Source: Tectiglobus sp039183375 (GTDB lineage: Bacteria; Pseudomonadota; Alphaproteobacteria; Rhizobiales; Hyphomicrobiaceae). Taken from it: a stretch of DNA of 11,518 nt. Below are positions 1-6,927 of this stretch, one piece after another. Under the pieces are notes generated by a model that was not told the DNA's origin, searched no databases, and worked only from the letters and a program-made list of their open reading frames with translations. The stretch covers positions 1 through 11,518 of the forward strand of contig JBCDBQ010000198.1 of assembly GCA_039183375.1 (NCBI GenBank). The letters are read 5' to 3'. How positions within the stretch are numbered: the first letter of the stretch is position 1; the number at the start of each line of letters is the position of its first letter. The position numbers and the translations under genes are program-made.

Positions 1-645
1 GAAGGTTGGCAGATTGTCTGCGCCGATATCGATCAAGATGAAAACGAAATCACGGCCGCGGGGACGAACGGTCATGCAGTGGCATGCGATATCGGAAAGC
101 AGTCTGACGTTAATGCGCTCGTGCAAGAGGTGGTCGATAGGTTTGGCCGGTTGGACGGCATAGTCTCCAATGCAGGCATCAACCAGTATAAGCCTCTCGA
201 CGAGTGGACGCTTGAGCAGTGGGACCGCATAATTGCGACCAACTTGACAGCAAGCTTCCTTTTGGCAAAGGCCGCCGAGAAGCACCTGCGGCAAGCGAAG
301 GGCTCCATGGTTCTGATGGCCTCGTCGCGAGCTCAGATGTCAGAGCCAGGTACCTTCGCTTATTCTGCAAGCAAGGGCGGTATCGTTGCTCTAACCCATT
401 CTTTAGCGATCTCTTTGCAGCCCGACGTCCGCGTGAACTGCATCCTGCCAGGCTGGATAGACACAGGTAAGCACGGGCCAATCGAGCAAGTCGATCATGA
501 TCAGCATCCGGCTGGTCGCGTTGGCCAACCAGAAGATATTGCGGAGATGGTGTCCTTTCTATTATCGGATCAGCGCGCCGGGTTCATCACTGGGCAGGAG
601 TTCGTTGTCGACGGTGGGATGACAAAGAAAATGATCTACGTTTGA
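1..645 (+). CDS. Short-chain dehydrogenase/reductase (SDR), 5' end outside the window
   Basis: This is an NAD(P)-dependent oxidoreductase of the classical SDR family, read in frame from base 1 to the TGA at 643-645 (214 residues visible). The reading frame is open at the window edge, and the usual N-terminal TGxxxGIG dinucleotide-binding loop is missing, so about 25-35 residues lie upstream. Numbering from the first visible codon, I see an acidic residue after strand beta-2 (VCADID, 6-11), which favours NAD over NADP. I also see SNAG (57-60, a variant of NNAG), N81, a catalytic Ser at 108/109, and Y121-x3-K125 in YSASK. The C-terminus reads VDGGMTKKMIYV, typical of this family. It lies 100 bp upstream of the TRAP transporter genes on the same strand, so it may act on the imported hydroxy-acid or polyol. 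The substrate cannot be read from sequence. The ATG at 79 is internal to the fold and is not the true start. Confidence 0.93.
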   Translation, partial: EGWQIVCADIDQDENEITAAGTNGHAVACDIGKQSDVNALVQEVVDRFGRLDGIVSNAGINQYKPLDEWTLEQWDRIIATNLTASFLLAKAAEKHLRQAKGSMVLMASSRAQMSEPGTFAYSASKGGIVALTHSLAISLQPDVRVNCILPGWIDTGKHGPIEQVDHDQHPAGRVGQPEDIAEMVSFLLSDQRAGFITGQEFVVDGGMTKKMIYV

Positions 646-650
646 GTGTG

Positions 651-706
651 CCGCAAAACCCTTTCGCTTAACCCTGCCATTTGCGGTTGAAAGCAAAAGG
701 TGCTTT
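651..706 (+). repeat. Cluster of inverted repeats between the SDR and TRAP binding-protein genes
   Basis: CCGCAAA at 651-657 is perfectly complementary to TTTGCGG at 680-686. CTTTC at 661-665 complements GAAAG at 689-693, and AAAGC at 690-694 complements GCTTT at 702-706. The first two pairs interleave, while the last competes with the second, so alternative RNA folds are possible. No T-tract follows, so this is not a canonical intrinsic terminator. It could be a weak terminator, an mRNA-stability element or chance. Confidence 0.3.
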
Positions 707-716
707 AGGACATATG
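687..716 (+). promoter_or_regulatory. Possible sigma70-like promoter for the TRAP genes
   Basis: TTGAAA at 687-692 could serve as a -35 box. An AT-containing CATATG at 711-716 lies 18 bp downstream as a weak -10 box, about 30 bp before the start codon of the binding-protein gene. The -10 match is poor, so this is only a candidate. The alternative is read-through from the upstream SDR gene. Confidence 0.2.
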
Positions 717-745
717 GACTGCGATTTCATTGAGGGAGGAAACCG

Positions 746-1705
746 ATGACTTTCGCAAAATCAGGCTTGGCCATATTGGCTGGCTTTACGATTGCTGCCG
801 TCAGCTCGGCAAATGCTGAGACCCGCGTAACTTTCAAGTCTGCAAAAACGACATCGTCTTACTATCAAATGTCAGTGCAGATTTCGGAGGCGATCAAAAA
901 AGGCTCGGACGGCAAGATCATCGTTACTGTCGAGGAGAGCCAAGGTTCGGTTCAGAACGTTAAGGAAGCAGCAAAGCGTTCGGGCAACTACGTCTTCACA
1001 ACGCCGCCTGTTCTGGTCAAGCTTGCCCAAAAGGGCATCGCCATGTTCAAAGGCAAAACTGACCCGAAGTATAACGACATTCGCGCGCTGTTCCCTATCC
1101 CATCGCTGACAATGCACTTTGTGCTGCGAGCCGACAGTGGTGTAAAGTCCTTCGCAGATCTTGAAGGCAAGACCATTCTGATCGGGAAGGGTTCGTTCGG
1201 TGCGCGCGAAGGCGCGAAGTACCTCAAGCTGTTCGGCCTCGAAGGCAAAGTGAAGCTCGCCAATGTGGAGCTTAACGCAGCCGTTGCTGCTTTGAAGAAC
1301 AAGCAGATCGACGGTTTCGTCACCGCTGGCTCCTACCCGGCACCGAATGTGATCGAAGCTGCGGCGAGCACCGGCGTTACCGTGCTCTCCCTGAGTGACG
1401 ATCAGATCAAGAAGACCAAACGTACACGCCTCGTTATCCCGGCTGGAACTTACGCCGGCGTTAAGAGTGATGTCGTCACAACATCATTGCCGGTTGTCGC
1501 TCACACAACAACTGCGATGGACAACGACACGGCCTATGCATTGACCAAAACGTACTGGTCGCAAAAGACAGATCTCGGCAAGGCTTCTGCGTGGTGGAAT
1601 GGTGTGTCGGGTGCGATGTTGGCTAACGTTTACGGCAAGCTGCATCCTGGCGCGATCAAGTACTACGATGAAGCCGGTATCAAATTCCCTGATGCACTCC
1701 GCTAG
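746..1705 (+). CDS. TAXI-family TRAP transporter solute-binding protein
   Basis: This is the periplasmic substrate-capture subunit of a tripartite ATP-independent periplasmic (TRAP) transporter of the TAXI type. The 319-residue length is normal for the family. Residues 1-24 form a Sec signal peptide with a short basic start, a hydrophobic core, and a likely cut after ANA (A24/E25). The mature part has the family's early TxSSYYQMS segment, a VTVEESQGSVQN stretch matching the TAXI 'GGS-x-N' region, and a second lobe with FADLEGKTILIGKGSFG. A strong Shine-Dalgarno (GGAGG, 735-739) sits 6 bp from the ATG. The fused permease gene follows, as is usual for TAXI systems, with a terminator-like hairpin in the gap. 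TAXI proteins are known or suspected to bind organic acids such as glutamate or 2-oxoglutarate. The ligand here is unknown, and the neighbouring sugar-acid enzymes suggest a hydroxy-carboxylate. Confidence 0.93.
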   Translation: MTFAKSGLAILAGFTIAAVSSANAETRVTFKSAKTTSSYYQMSVQISEAIKKGSDGKIIVTVEESQGSVQNVKEAAKRSGNYVFTTPPVLVKLAQKGIAMFKGKTDPKYNDIRALFPIPSLTMHFVLRADSGVKSFADLEGKTILIGKGSFGAREGAKYLKLFGLEGKVKLANVELNAAVAALKNKQIDGFVTAGSYPAPNVIEAAASTGVTVLSLSDDQIKKTKRTRLVIPAGTYAGVKSDVVTTSLPVVAHTTTAMDNDTAYALTKTYWSQKTDLGKASAWWNGVSGAMLANVYGKLHPGAIKYYDEAGIKFPDALR

Positions 1706-1721
1706 CATCGTCTAGATTAGA

Positions 1722-1762
1722 CGGCGCGGTTGGAACTCGCTTCCACCGCGCCGCAATTTTTT
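1722..1762 (+). terminator. Intrinsic terminator / attenuator between the TRAP binding-protein and permease genes
   Basis: A GC-rich hairpin starts 16 bp after the TAG of the binding-protein gene. The left arm is CGGCGCGGTTGGAA (1722-1735), the loop is CTCGC (1736-1740), and the right arm is TTCCACCGCGCCG (1741-1753). The two arms are complementary apart from one bulged base. CAA and a T6 run (1757-1762) follow. This is a textbook Rho-independent terminator shape. Because the partner permease follows 58 bp later on the same strand, I infer partial termination that lowers permease mRNA relative to the abundant binding protein. Confidence 0.85.
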
Positions 1763-1819
1763 GACTTACGGTTTGCCGTTCTTTGAACGCGCAAGACCTC
1801 CAAATACGGCCACTGATTC

Positions 1820-3583
1820 ATGGTTCGCACGGTTTGGATTGCGCTCGGCGCGGCCTCGGTCTTATTTCATTTGTGGCTTATCTTCAGTGGATTGGTGCCG
1901 AACCTGATCGCTCGGCCTTTGCATATGGCATTAGCGTTGCCATGGATTTTTCTTTTCGCAGCAAAGACGGATTGGGAACGTTGGTCGGGTGCCATCTTCA
2001 CACTGGTCGGTTTGGCATGCTGTTTCTACATTGTCGCCAATGAAGGCGAGTTATCAGAGCAGTACGGTTCACTCGAGGGGCCACTCCAACAACTAATGGC
2101 TGGCGCGATCCTGATCACGGTGCTGGAAATGGCCCGCCGCGCTATCGGTTGGCCACTCCCCGTCATTGCTGCGCTCGCTCTGCTCTATGGCTTCTTCGGA
2201 GCGCATCTGCCAGGTGAGTTCGGTCATCCCGGCCTCCCGGTCGATAGCTTTCTTGGAACGATGGTTGTGGCAGAGGGTGGCCTGTGGGGCAGTCTTACGG
2301 GGGTTTCTGTTAACATCGTCGCCGTCTTCGTGATCATGGGGGCGGTGCTCAACGCCGGTGAAGCCGGTCAGGGGTTCATGAATCTCGCGGCCGCGGCGGC
2401 AGGCCGTCTCAAGGGGGGCGCAGCCAAAGTCTCGGTTGTCTCATCCGCGTTGTTCGGATCGATATCAGGTTCTGCATCAGCCAATGTGGCCTCGACAGGT
2501 GCGATCACTCTTCCCGCCATGAGGCGTCTTGGGTACCCGAAATCGCTAGCCGGTGCGGTTGAGGCCGTTGCATCATCCGGAGGCCAGATCATGCCACCGC
2601 TCATGGGGGCCGGCGCGTTCGTCATGGTCGAGCTCACAGGCGTTCCCTATACAAGCATTATGGCGGCGGCATTAATTCCAGCGCTCCTTTATTTTGCAGC
2701 TGTCTGGATAGGCATCAATGCATTCGCATCCCGCCATGATTTGCGACCTTTGCCTGAGGATGAGCGACCAGCCGCGCGCACCGTGCTGATTACTGCAGCG
2801 TTCTTCCTCGTGCCATTCGCGGTGTTAATGGAACGGATGTTTAACGGTGGTTTTACACCACAGTATGCAGCCGCTTGTGCCATTCTTGCAGCCTTCTTGC
2901 TTCTTCCTTTTGATGCGGGATTAAAGGTTGACGTTTCTCGCACTTTGGGCCGCCTCGAACGGGTCGTATTAAGTGCAGGTGAGCAGATTGCTGTCATCGC
3001 ATCGATTATTCTGTGCGCAACGATCATTATTAGTGTGCTCGGTCAAACCGGCCTTGGTGTGAAGATCACCTCACTCATTCTGTCAGCCGGCAATGAGCAG
3101 CTTTGGCTTGCACTTTTGTTGACCGCTGCTGCTTGTCTTTTGCTTGGTATGGAAGTGCCAACTACAGCAGCCTACGTTATCTGCATATCTGTGGCCGGAC
3201 CTGCTCTCGAGAAGTTGGGTCTTGATTTGCTGACGGCCCATCTCTTCGTCTTCTGGTTTGCTCTCTTGTCAACGATAACGCCTCCGGTCTGCGGCGCTGT
3301 CTTCATTGCAGCTGGCATGGTTGGTGAAAATTGGCTCAGGGTCGCTTTTACTGCCATGGCGCTGGGCGTCGGCCTTTATATCATCCCACTTGGCATGATC
3401 GCCAACCCAGCCATTATCGCATTGGAAGCCAGGCCCTGGTTGGCCATTCTTGCCGGGCTTAAATTGCTTCTTGGCCTCGCTGCTGTCTCATATGGCTTAA
3501 TCAGCGCTTGGCCCGTCTGGCTGCGAATTACCCTGATTACGCTCGGTCTCGCGGTGATTTTCGGGAGTGTTTCCCTTGCATGA
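1820..3583 (+). CDS. TRAP transporter permease, 4TM/12TM fusion (DctQ-DctM type)
   Basis: This is the inner-membrane permease of the TAXI-type TRAP system, with the small (4TM) and large (12TM) subunits fused. It probably works as a Na+- or H+-coupled importer taking substrate from the upstream binding protein. The protein is 587 residues and almost wholly hydrophobic. Family marks are LEMARRAIGWPLPVIAALA (102-120), GSISGSASANVASTG (213-227) and SSGGQIMPPLMGAGAF (252-267). The last two belong to the DctM-like transport domain. A later ITPPVCGAVFIAAG segment is the second-half counterpart. It is somewhat shorter than many fused permeases (about 600-700 residues). An in-frame TGA at 1814-1816 rules out a longer ATG start. 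There is no convincing Shine-Dalgarno before 1820, so translation may be weak or start slightly downstream. Weak initiation plus the upstream hairpin fits low permease dosage. Confidence 0.93.
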   Translation: MVRTVWIALGAASVLFHLWLIFSGLVPNLIARPLHMALALPWIFLFAAKTDWERWSGAIFTLVGLACCFYIVANEGELSEQYGSLEGPLQQLMAGAILITVLEMARRAIGWPLPVIAALALLYGFFGAHLPGEFGHPGLPVDSFLGTMVVAEGGLWGSLTGVSVNIVAVFVIMGAVLNAGEAGQGFMNLAAAAAGRLKGGAAKVSVVSSALFGSISGSASANVASTGAITLPAMRRLGYPKSLAGAVEAVASSGGQIMPPLMGAGAFVMVELTGVPYTSIMAAALIPALLYFAAVWIGINAFASRHDLRPLPEDERPAARTVLITAAFFLVPFAVLMERMFNGGFTPQYAAACAILAAFLLLPFDAGLKVDVSRTLGRLERVVLSAGEQIAVIASIILCATIIISVLGQTGLGVKITSLILSAGNEQLWLALLLTAAACLLLGMEVPTTAAYVICISVAGPALEKLGLDLLTAHLFVFWFALLSTITPPVCGAVFIAAGMVGENWLRVAFTAMALGVGLYIIPLGMIANPAIIALEARPWLAILAGLKLLLGLAAVSYGLISAWPVWLRITLITLGLAVIFGSVSLA

Positions 3584-3597
3584 TATGCAGAAGTTAA

Positions 3598-3625
3598 ACG
3601 GCGCGGTCCGACATCACTGCGCGTA
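3598..3625 (+). repeat. Imperfect hairpin downstream of the TRAP permease
   Basis: GCGCGGT (3601-3607) can pair with ACTGCGC (3616-3622) with one G-T wobble, and flanking ACG/CGT can extend the stem across a bulge. A-rich rather than T-rich sequence follows, so it is a poor intrinsic terminator on the + strand. The left arm ACGGCGCGGT (3598-3607) is identical to 1721-1730 at the base of the attenuator hairpin upstream. Confidence 0.35.
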
Positions 3626-3679
3626 AAAACATCAATATAACAATATCAGTCCAGCTGCTAAGCTCGTTGCAGAATCAAG

Positions 3680-3702
3680 TGGTCCAGAAGCTAGATGGAC
3701 CA
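3680..3702. promoter_or_regulatory. Inverted repeat upstream of the MFS gene, candidate operator
   Basis: A perfect 7-bp inverted repeat, TGGTCCA (3680-3686) and TGGACCA (3696-3702), has a 9-bp spacer, giving about two helical turns overall. It lies 38 bp upstream of the MFS start codon, in an otherwise gene-free 157-bp gap. Size and position fit an operator for a dimeric regulator. The TGGT...ACCA ends resemble sites of some GntR-family proteins, but no regulator is encoded in the window, so this is a proposal only. Confidence 0.35.
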
Positions 3703-3740
3703 GACAGTTCGCAGCCGATCAGATTGAGGTATAGAGAGTC

Positions 3741-5060
3741 GTGAATTCGGGGCAGCCGACAAAGCAGTTCTTCTATGGCTGGATTGTCGTAGCTGTTGCC
3801 TTCATCACGATGGCTGTCGCCATTACCGCTCGCACAAGTTTTTCGCTTCTTTACCCTGAGATCCTTGAAGAGTTTCGCTGGTCGCACGCCGTGACAGCGG
3901 GATCTTATTCGACAGGTTTCGTTGCATCCATCTTGCTTCTGCCGATCGTCGGATTGCTCATGGAGCGCGTCGGGCCGCGCATAGTCGTGCCACTTGGTGC
4001 GCTGCTGGTTGCTGGCGGATTCATGATGATATTGTCGATTGCGGACCCTGTTGGCCTCTACATCGCAATGGGAATTCTGGTCGTCAACGGATCGATGAGC
4101 ATGAGCTACATCGTGCATTCGATGTTTCTGCCGAACTGGTTTGTGCGCAATCGAGGGTTCGCGGTCGGGCTTGCATTTGCCGGCGTGGGTGTTGGAGCAA
4201 TCATACTATTGCCGCTCATACAGATCGTCATTGAGACTGAAGGGTGGCGCCGCGCCTGCCTCTACATGGCCATTGCAACCGTTGCTGTGATCGTGCCGCT
4301 CAACCTGCTGTTTCAAAGGGGTTCGCCTGCTCAGATGGGCTTGCTGCCCGACGGTGATGAAGAGCAGAACGCCGGTTTGGCCCAGCCACGTAAGAGCCGC
4401 GAAGTCATTCGCAACAAGGCATGGGCGAGAACCGAGTGGACCGTGGCGAAAGCAGTGGCCACGGTGCGGTTCTGGGCGATGTTTATTGCAATGTTTTGTG
4501 CGCTGTTCGTCTGGTATGGGCTGCAGGCACATCAAACCAAGTTGCTCATCGATCAGGGCTTCAGTGCTCAATTTGCAGCCGCAGCCCTGGGCTTTGTCGC
4601 CTTCTTCGGAATTTTCGGTCAGATCGGAATCGGCGCGCTGTCAGATCGCATTGGTCGCGAGTTGGCTTGGACACTTTCACTGGCCGGCTACGGCGCGACA
4701 TCGATATTTCTGATTATGGTGCTCAAATCGCAAATGATCATCTTTGTCTATCTCGCCGTCGCGGTGCAAGGTCTGCTGGGTAACGGAATGGCAGCACTTT
4801 TTGGTGCCATCACAACCGAGTTGTTCGCCGGCAAGCGCGCAGCAAGCATCGTTGCTCTAATGGGAATCGGTGGCAACCTCGGCGCGGGTGCCGGAGCCTG
4901 GTTGCTCGGTGCCTTGCACGATCAATCCGGCAGTTACGAAAACGGACTTTGGGTCTGTTGGGGCGTTTCTATTCTGTCGATGCTCTGCATCTGGGTGGCG
5001 TCGCCAAGCAGAATTCGTCAAATGGTACGTGTGTCGCCGGCCACTTCGAAAACATCGTAA
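3741..5060 (+). CDS. MFS transporter, OFA/monocarboxylate-like
   Basis: This is a 439-residue inner-membrane secondary carrier of the major facilitator superfamily, with about 12 predicted hydrophobic helices. The opening FFYGWIVVAVAF and the FSLLYPEILEEFRWS segment after helix 1 are typical of OFA (oxalate/formate antiporter-like) and monocarboxylate-type MFS members. The loop between helices 2 and 3 carries LMERVGPRIVV, and its counterpart in the second half is ALSDRIGRELAW, both variants of the MFS A motif. A long polar loop (about residues 195-235) separates the halves. The start is GTG at 3741 with a modest GAGG (3726-3729) 11 bp upstream. The last 43 bp overlap the end of rsmJ on the other strand. 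The substrate is probably a small carboxylate, inferred from family and neighbours. It may be an alternative importer or an exporter alongside the TRAP system. Confidence 0.88.
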   Translation: MNSGQPTKQFFYGWIVVAVAFITMAVAITARTSFSLLYPEILEEFRWSHAVTAGSYSTGFVASILLLPIVGLLMERVGPRIVVPLGALLVAGGFMMILSIADPVGLYIAMGILVVNGSMSMSYIVHSMFLPNWFVRNRGFAVGLAFAGVGVGAIILLPLIQIVIETEGWRRACLYMAIATVAVIVPLNLLFQRGSPAQMGLLPDGDEEQNAGLAQPRKSREVIRNKAWARTEWTVAKAVATVRFWAMFIAMFCALFVWYGLQAHQTKLLIDQGFSAQFAAAALGFVAFFGIFGQIGIGALSDRIGRELAWTLSLAGYGATSIFLIMVLKSQMIIFVYLAVAVQGLLGNGMAALFGAITTELFAGKRAASIVALMGIGGNLGAGAGAWLLGALHDQSGSYENGLWVCWGVSILSMLCIWVASPSRIRQMVRVSPATSKTS

Positions 5061-5641
5061 CGCACCGTCTTGCCAGATAGTGTGAATGTGGGTCGTCGCA
5101 ACTCGTCAGGCAGTGCAGCACGCAGAGGCCACTTGAGTACCACTCGCTTGCGTGCGGTCGCGAGAGCCGTCTCGACCAATGCCATTGAGTCGGGATCTGA
5201 GCCGACGATATCGCGCAGTGTTCGCATCTCCTGCTTTACCAATGCACTGGACGTCCTTTCCGGGTGCATGGGGTCGACCATCACAATATCTGCATTGAGG
5301 TCAGGCAGCAGGTCTTGAGCATCACCTGACAACAGGGTCATACGATCGACAATCGCGGAAAGCTCGGGGTTTGTCTCGCGAGCTGCTTGCATGGCTTGGC
5401 TCAGAATGTCGTAGACACGGGTTGAGCGCTCGATGAGCGTGACTTCGAATCCAAGCGACGCGATCAAGAATGCATCCCGACCAAGACCGGCGGTAGCATC
5501 GACGATTGTCAGATCTGGCGATCTAAGAAGCCCCGTTGCCTTAGTCAAAGGATGGCTTTGCGCTGCCCCGCGGCGAAGCCTGTACGCCGTGCTGCCATCG
5601 GTGAAATCAATCAGGCCATTTAATTCATCATCATCTGGCAT
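5018..5641 (-). CDS. rsmJ: 16S rRNA (guanine-1516-N2)-methyltransferase RsmJ-like
   Basis: This is a class I SAM-dependent methyltransferase matching RsmJ (YhiQ), which makes m2G1516 in the small-subunit rRNA. Numbered from the chosen start, motif I is VDATAGLGRDAF (47-58), a very characteristic RsmJ signature. ERSTRV (71-76) ends the next strand, VDPMHP (122-127) is the catalytic motif, and SSALVKQEMR (131-140) is also typical. I prefer the ATG at 5641 (207 residues), which has a weak GAGAAG upstream and begins just before the conserved block. The frame can be extended only to a TTG at 5668 (216 residues), which lacks a Shine-Dalgarno. From memory, E. coli RsmJ is about 250 residues, so this version lacks roughly 40 N-terminal residues ahead of the conserved DF-x-G segment. 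The gene stands alone between catabolic genes on the opposite strand and its 3' end overlaps the MFS gene by 43 bp. Confidence 0.85.
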   Translation of the reverse strand: MPDDDELNGLIDFTDGSTAYRLRRGAAQSHPLTKATGLLRSPDLTIVDATAGLGRDAFLIASLGFEVTLIERSTRVYDILSQAMQAARETNPELSAIVDRMTLLSGDAQDLLPDLNADIVMVDPMHPERTSSALVKQEMRTLRDIVGSDPDSMALVETALATARKRVVLKWPLRAALPDELRRPTFTLSGKTVRYDVFEVAGDTRTI

Positions 5642-5747
5642 GCAGGCTTCTCGATCTTTCGTCGGCAATAGAGCGCAACAGGCTGATCATCGACGCACTT
5701 CGCGCTCGCACAGCTCCCCTTCCGTGCTACAACCATCTCGGAAACGC

Positions 5748-5754
5748 AAGGAGG
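5748..5754 (+). promoter_or_regulatory. Strong ribosome binding site of the thiolase gene
   Basis: AAGGAGG is a perfect Shine-Dalgarno sequence, 9 bp before the ATG at 5764, and it fixes the thiolase start. It is the strongest such site in the window and suggests high expression of the downstream cluster. The promoter should lie in the 95-122 bp divergent gap with rsmJ, but I see no convincing -35/-10 pair. Confidence 0.8.
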
Positions 5755-5763
5755 TGGCATCAC

Positions 5764-6927
5764 ATGCGTGAAGTCATGATCACCGGTATTGGTTCAACGC
5801 GGTTTGGAAAGCTGGAAGGGCGCGGCGTTCAAAACATCGCCGTCGAGGCAGCCAATAGTGCCTTAGCCCGCTCCGGAGTAGAGCGCAAAGACATTGGTGC
5901 ACTTTATCTCGGCAATTTCGCTGCCGGTCCGCTGGCCGGGCAGGAGGTTCTTGCCGGTATCGTTGCCGATGAAATCGGCGTATCCGGAATTCCTTGTACC
6001 AAGGTGGAAGGTGCCTGCGCATCTGGTGGGATCGCGTTTCGACATGCCGTACTGGCCGTAGCATCCGGGCAATGCGATGCAGCTGTTGTTGTCGGAACCG
6101 AAAAGATGACCCACGCCCGTGGGAGCGACGTGACGGCAGCGCTGAACAACGCAATGGACAATCAATCTGATGGCCCCTCCGGATTGACGTTTCCGGGGTT
6201 CTTCGGTCTTGCCTGGCGGGTGCATGCCGAGAAGTACGGGACCACCCGAGATGAGGTTTCATCTGTCATCATCAAGAACAAGGCTAATGGTCTCAGGAAT
6301 CCGTTGGCGCAGATGGGTGCTGAGTTGACGCCCGACATTATTGAGCAGTCGCAACCGATCGCTGATCCGCTCCAGCTCTACGATTGCTGTCCGGTGAGTG
6401 ATGGTGCAGCGGCTCTCGTTGTTGTGGCAGCTGACCGTGTATCGGATGCACCAGACCAACCAATCCGCGTCAAGGCCGCTATTCAGACCAGTGGTTCTGC
6501 ACGTTTGGCTGGGCATGACAGCTTATGTTCGTTCAAGACAACCGAACTGGCAGCGGAACAGGCCTACAGGCAGGCTGGCATTTCGCCCTCCGATTTGGAT
6601 CTGGCTGAGATACACGACTGCTTCTCGATGGCAGAAGTCATCCACAGTGAGGATCTACAACTCGTACCACGTGGTGAAGGCGCCAAATGGGCAGCCGAAG
6701 GCCGGACCAAAGTCGGCGGCGATATCGCAATCAATGCATCTGGCGGACTTCTGTCGAAGGGGCATCCGGTCGGTGCTACCGGTGTCGGCCAGCTCTACGA
6801 AGTGGCGACACAGCTCCGCGGTGAGCATCCCAACCAGGTCAGCAATGCTCGCCTGGGCCTGGCACAAAACGTTGGCGGCGCTGGCGTCGCCTGCACCGTT
6901 TCCATTCTGGAGCGCACTGATGCCTGA
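5764..6927 (+). CDS. SCP2-type thiolase (acetyl-CoA acetyltransferase-like)
   Basis: This is a 387-residue thiolase-superfamily enzyme of the SCP-x/SCP2 (non-classical) branch, acting on 3-oxoacyl-CoA thioesters by cleavage or condensation. The nucleophile is C85 in GACASGG. EIHDCF (282-287) supplies H284 and the second active-site C286, and H334 lies in NASGGLLSKGHPVGATG (324-340). The classical C-terminal CxG cysteine is replaced by NVGGAG (369-374). This is normal for the SCP2 branch, where HDCF takes over, so the enzyme looks active. The gene overlaps the next one by 8 bp. That partner is a Zn-ribbon/OB-fold protein, an arrangement known for SCP2-like thiolases and aldolases that need a DUF35 subunit. 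No acyl-CoA ligase, dehydrogenase or hydratase lies nearby, so the substrate is open. Its place before otnK suggests a shared transcript, but a functional link is inference. Confidence 0.92.
   Translation: MREVMITGIGSTRFGKLEGRGVQNIAVEAANSALARSGVERKDIGALYLGNFAAGPLAGQEVLAGIVADEIGVSGIPCTKVEGACASGGIAFRHAVLAVASGQCDAAVVVGTEKMTHARGSDVTAALNNAMDNQSDGPSGLTFPGFFGLAWRVHAEKYGTTRDEVSSVIIKNKANGLRNPLAQMGAELTPDIIEQSQPIADPLQLYDCCPVSDGAAALVVVAADRVSDAPDQPIRVKAAIQTSGSARLAGHDSLCSFKTTELAAEQAYRQAGISPSDLDLAEIHDCFSMAEVIHSEDLQLVPRGEGAKWAAEGRTKVGGDIAINASGGLLSKGHPVGATGVGQLYEVATQLRGEHPNQVSNARLGLAQNVGGAGVACTVSILERTDA

Noticed and set aside
1783..2043. Short plus-strand open frame overlapping the permease start
   Set aside because: It uses a TTG start, shows no family features, and is out of frame with the clear permease coding sequence.
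3675..4118. Minus-strand open frame of 147 codons opposite the start of the MFS gene
   Set aside because: The product is rich in His, Arg and Asp with no domain and lies opposite a clear MFS coding sequence, so it is a shadow frame.
6868..6890. Thiolase inactive because the classical C-terminal catalytic Cys is missing
   Set aside because: SCP2-type thiolases use the HDCF cysteine instead, and C85, H284, C286 and H334 are all present.
6398..6919. Upstream extension of the Zn-ribbon/OB-fold frame into the thiolase gene
   Set aside because: The extension has no family resemblance and overlaps conserved thiolase codons. The ATG at 6920 starts just before the zinc ribbon.
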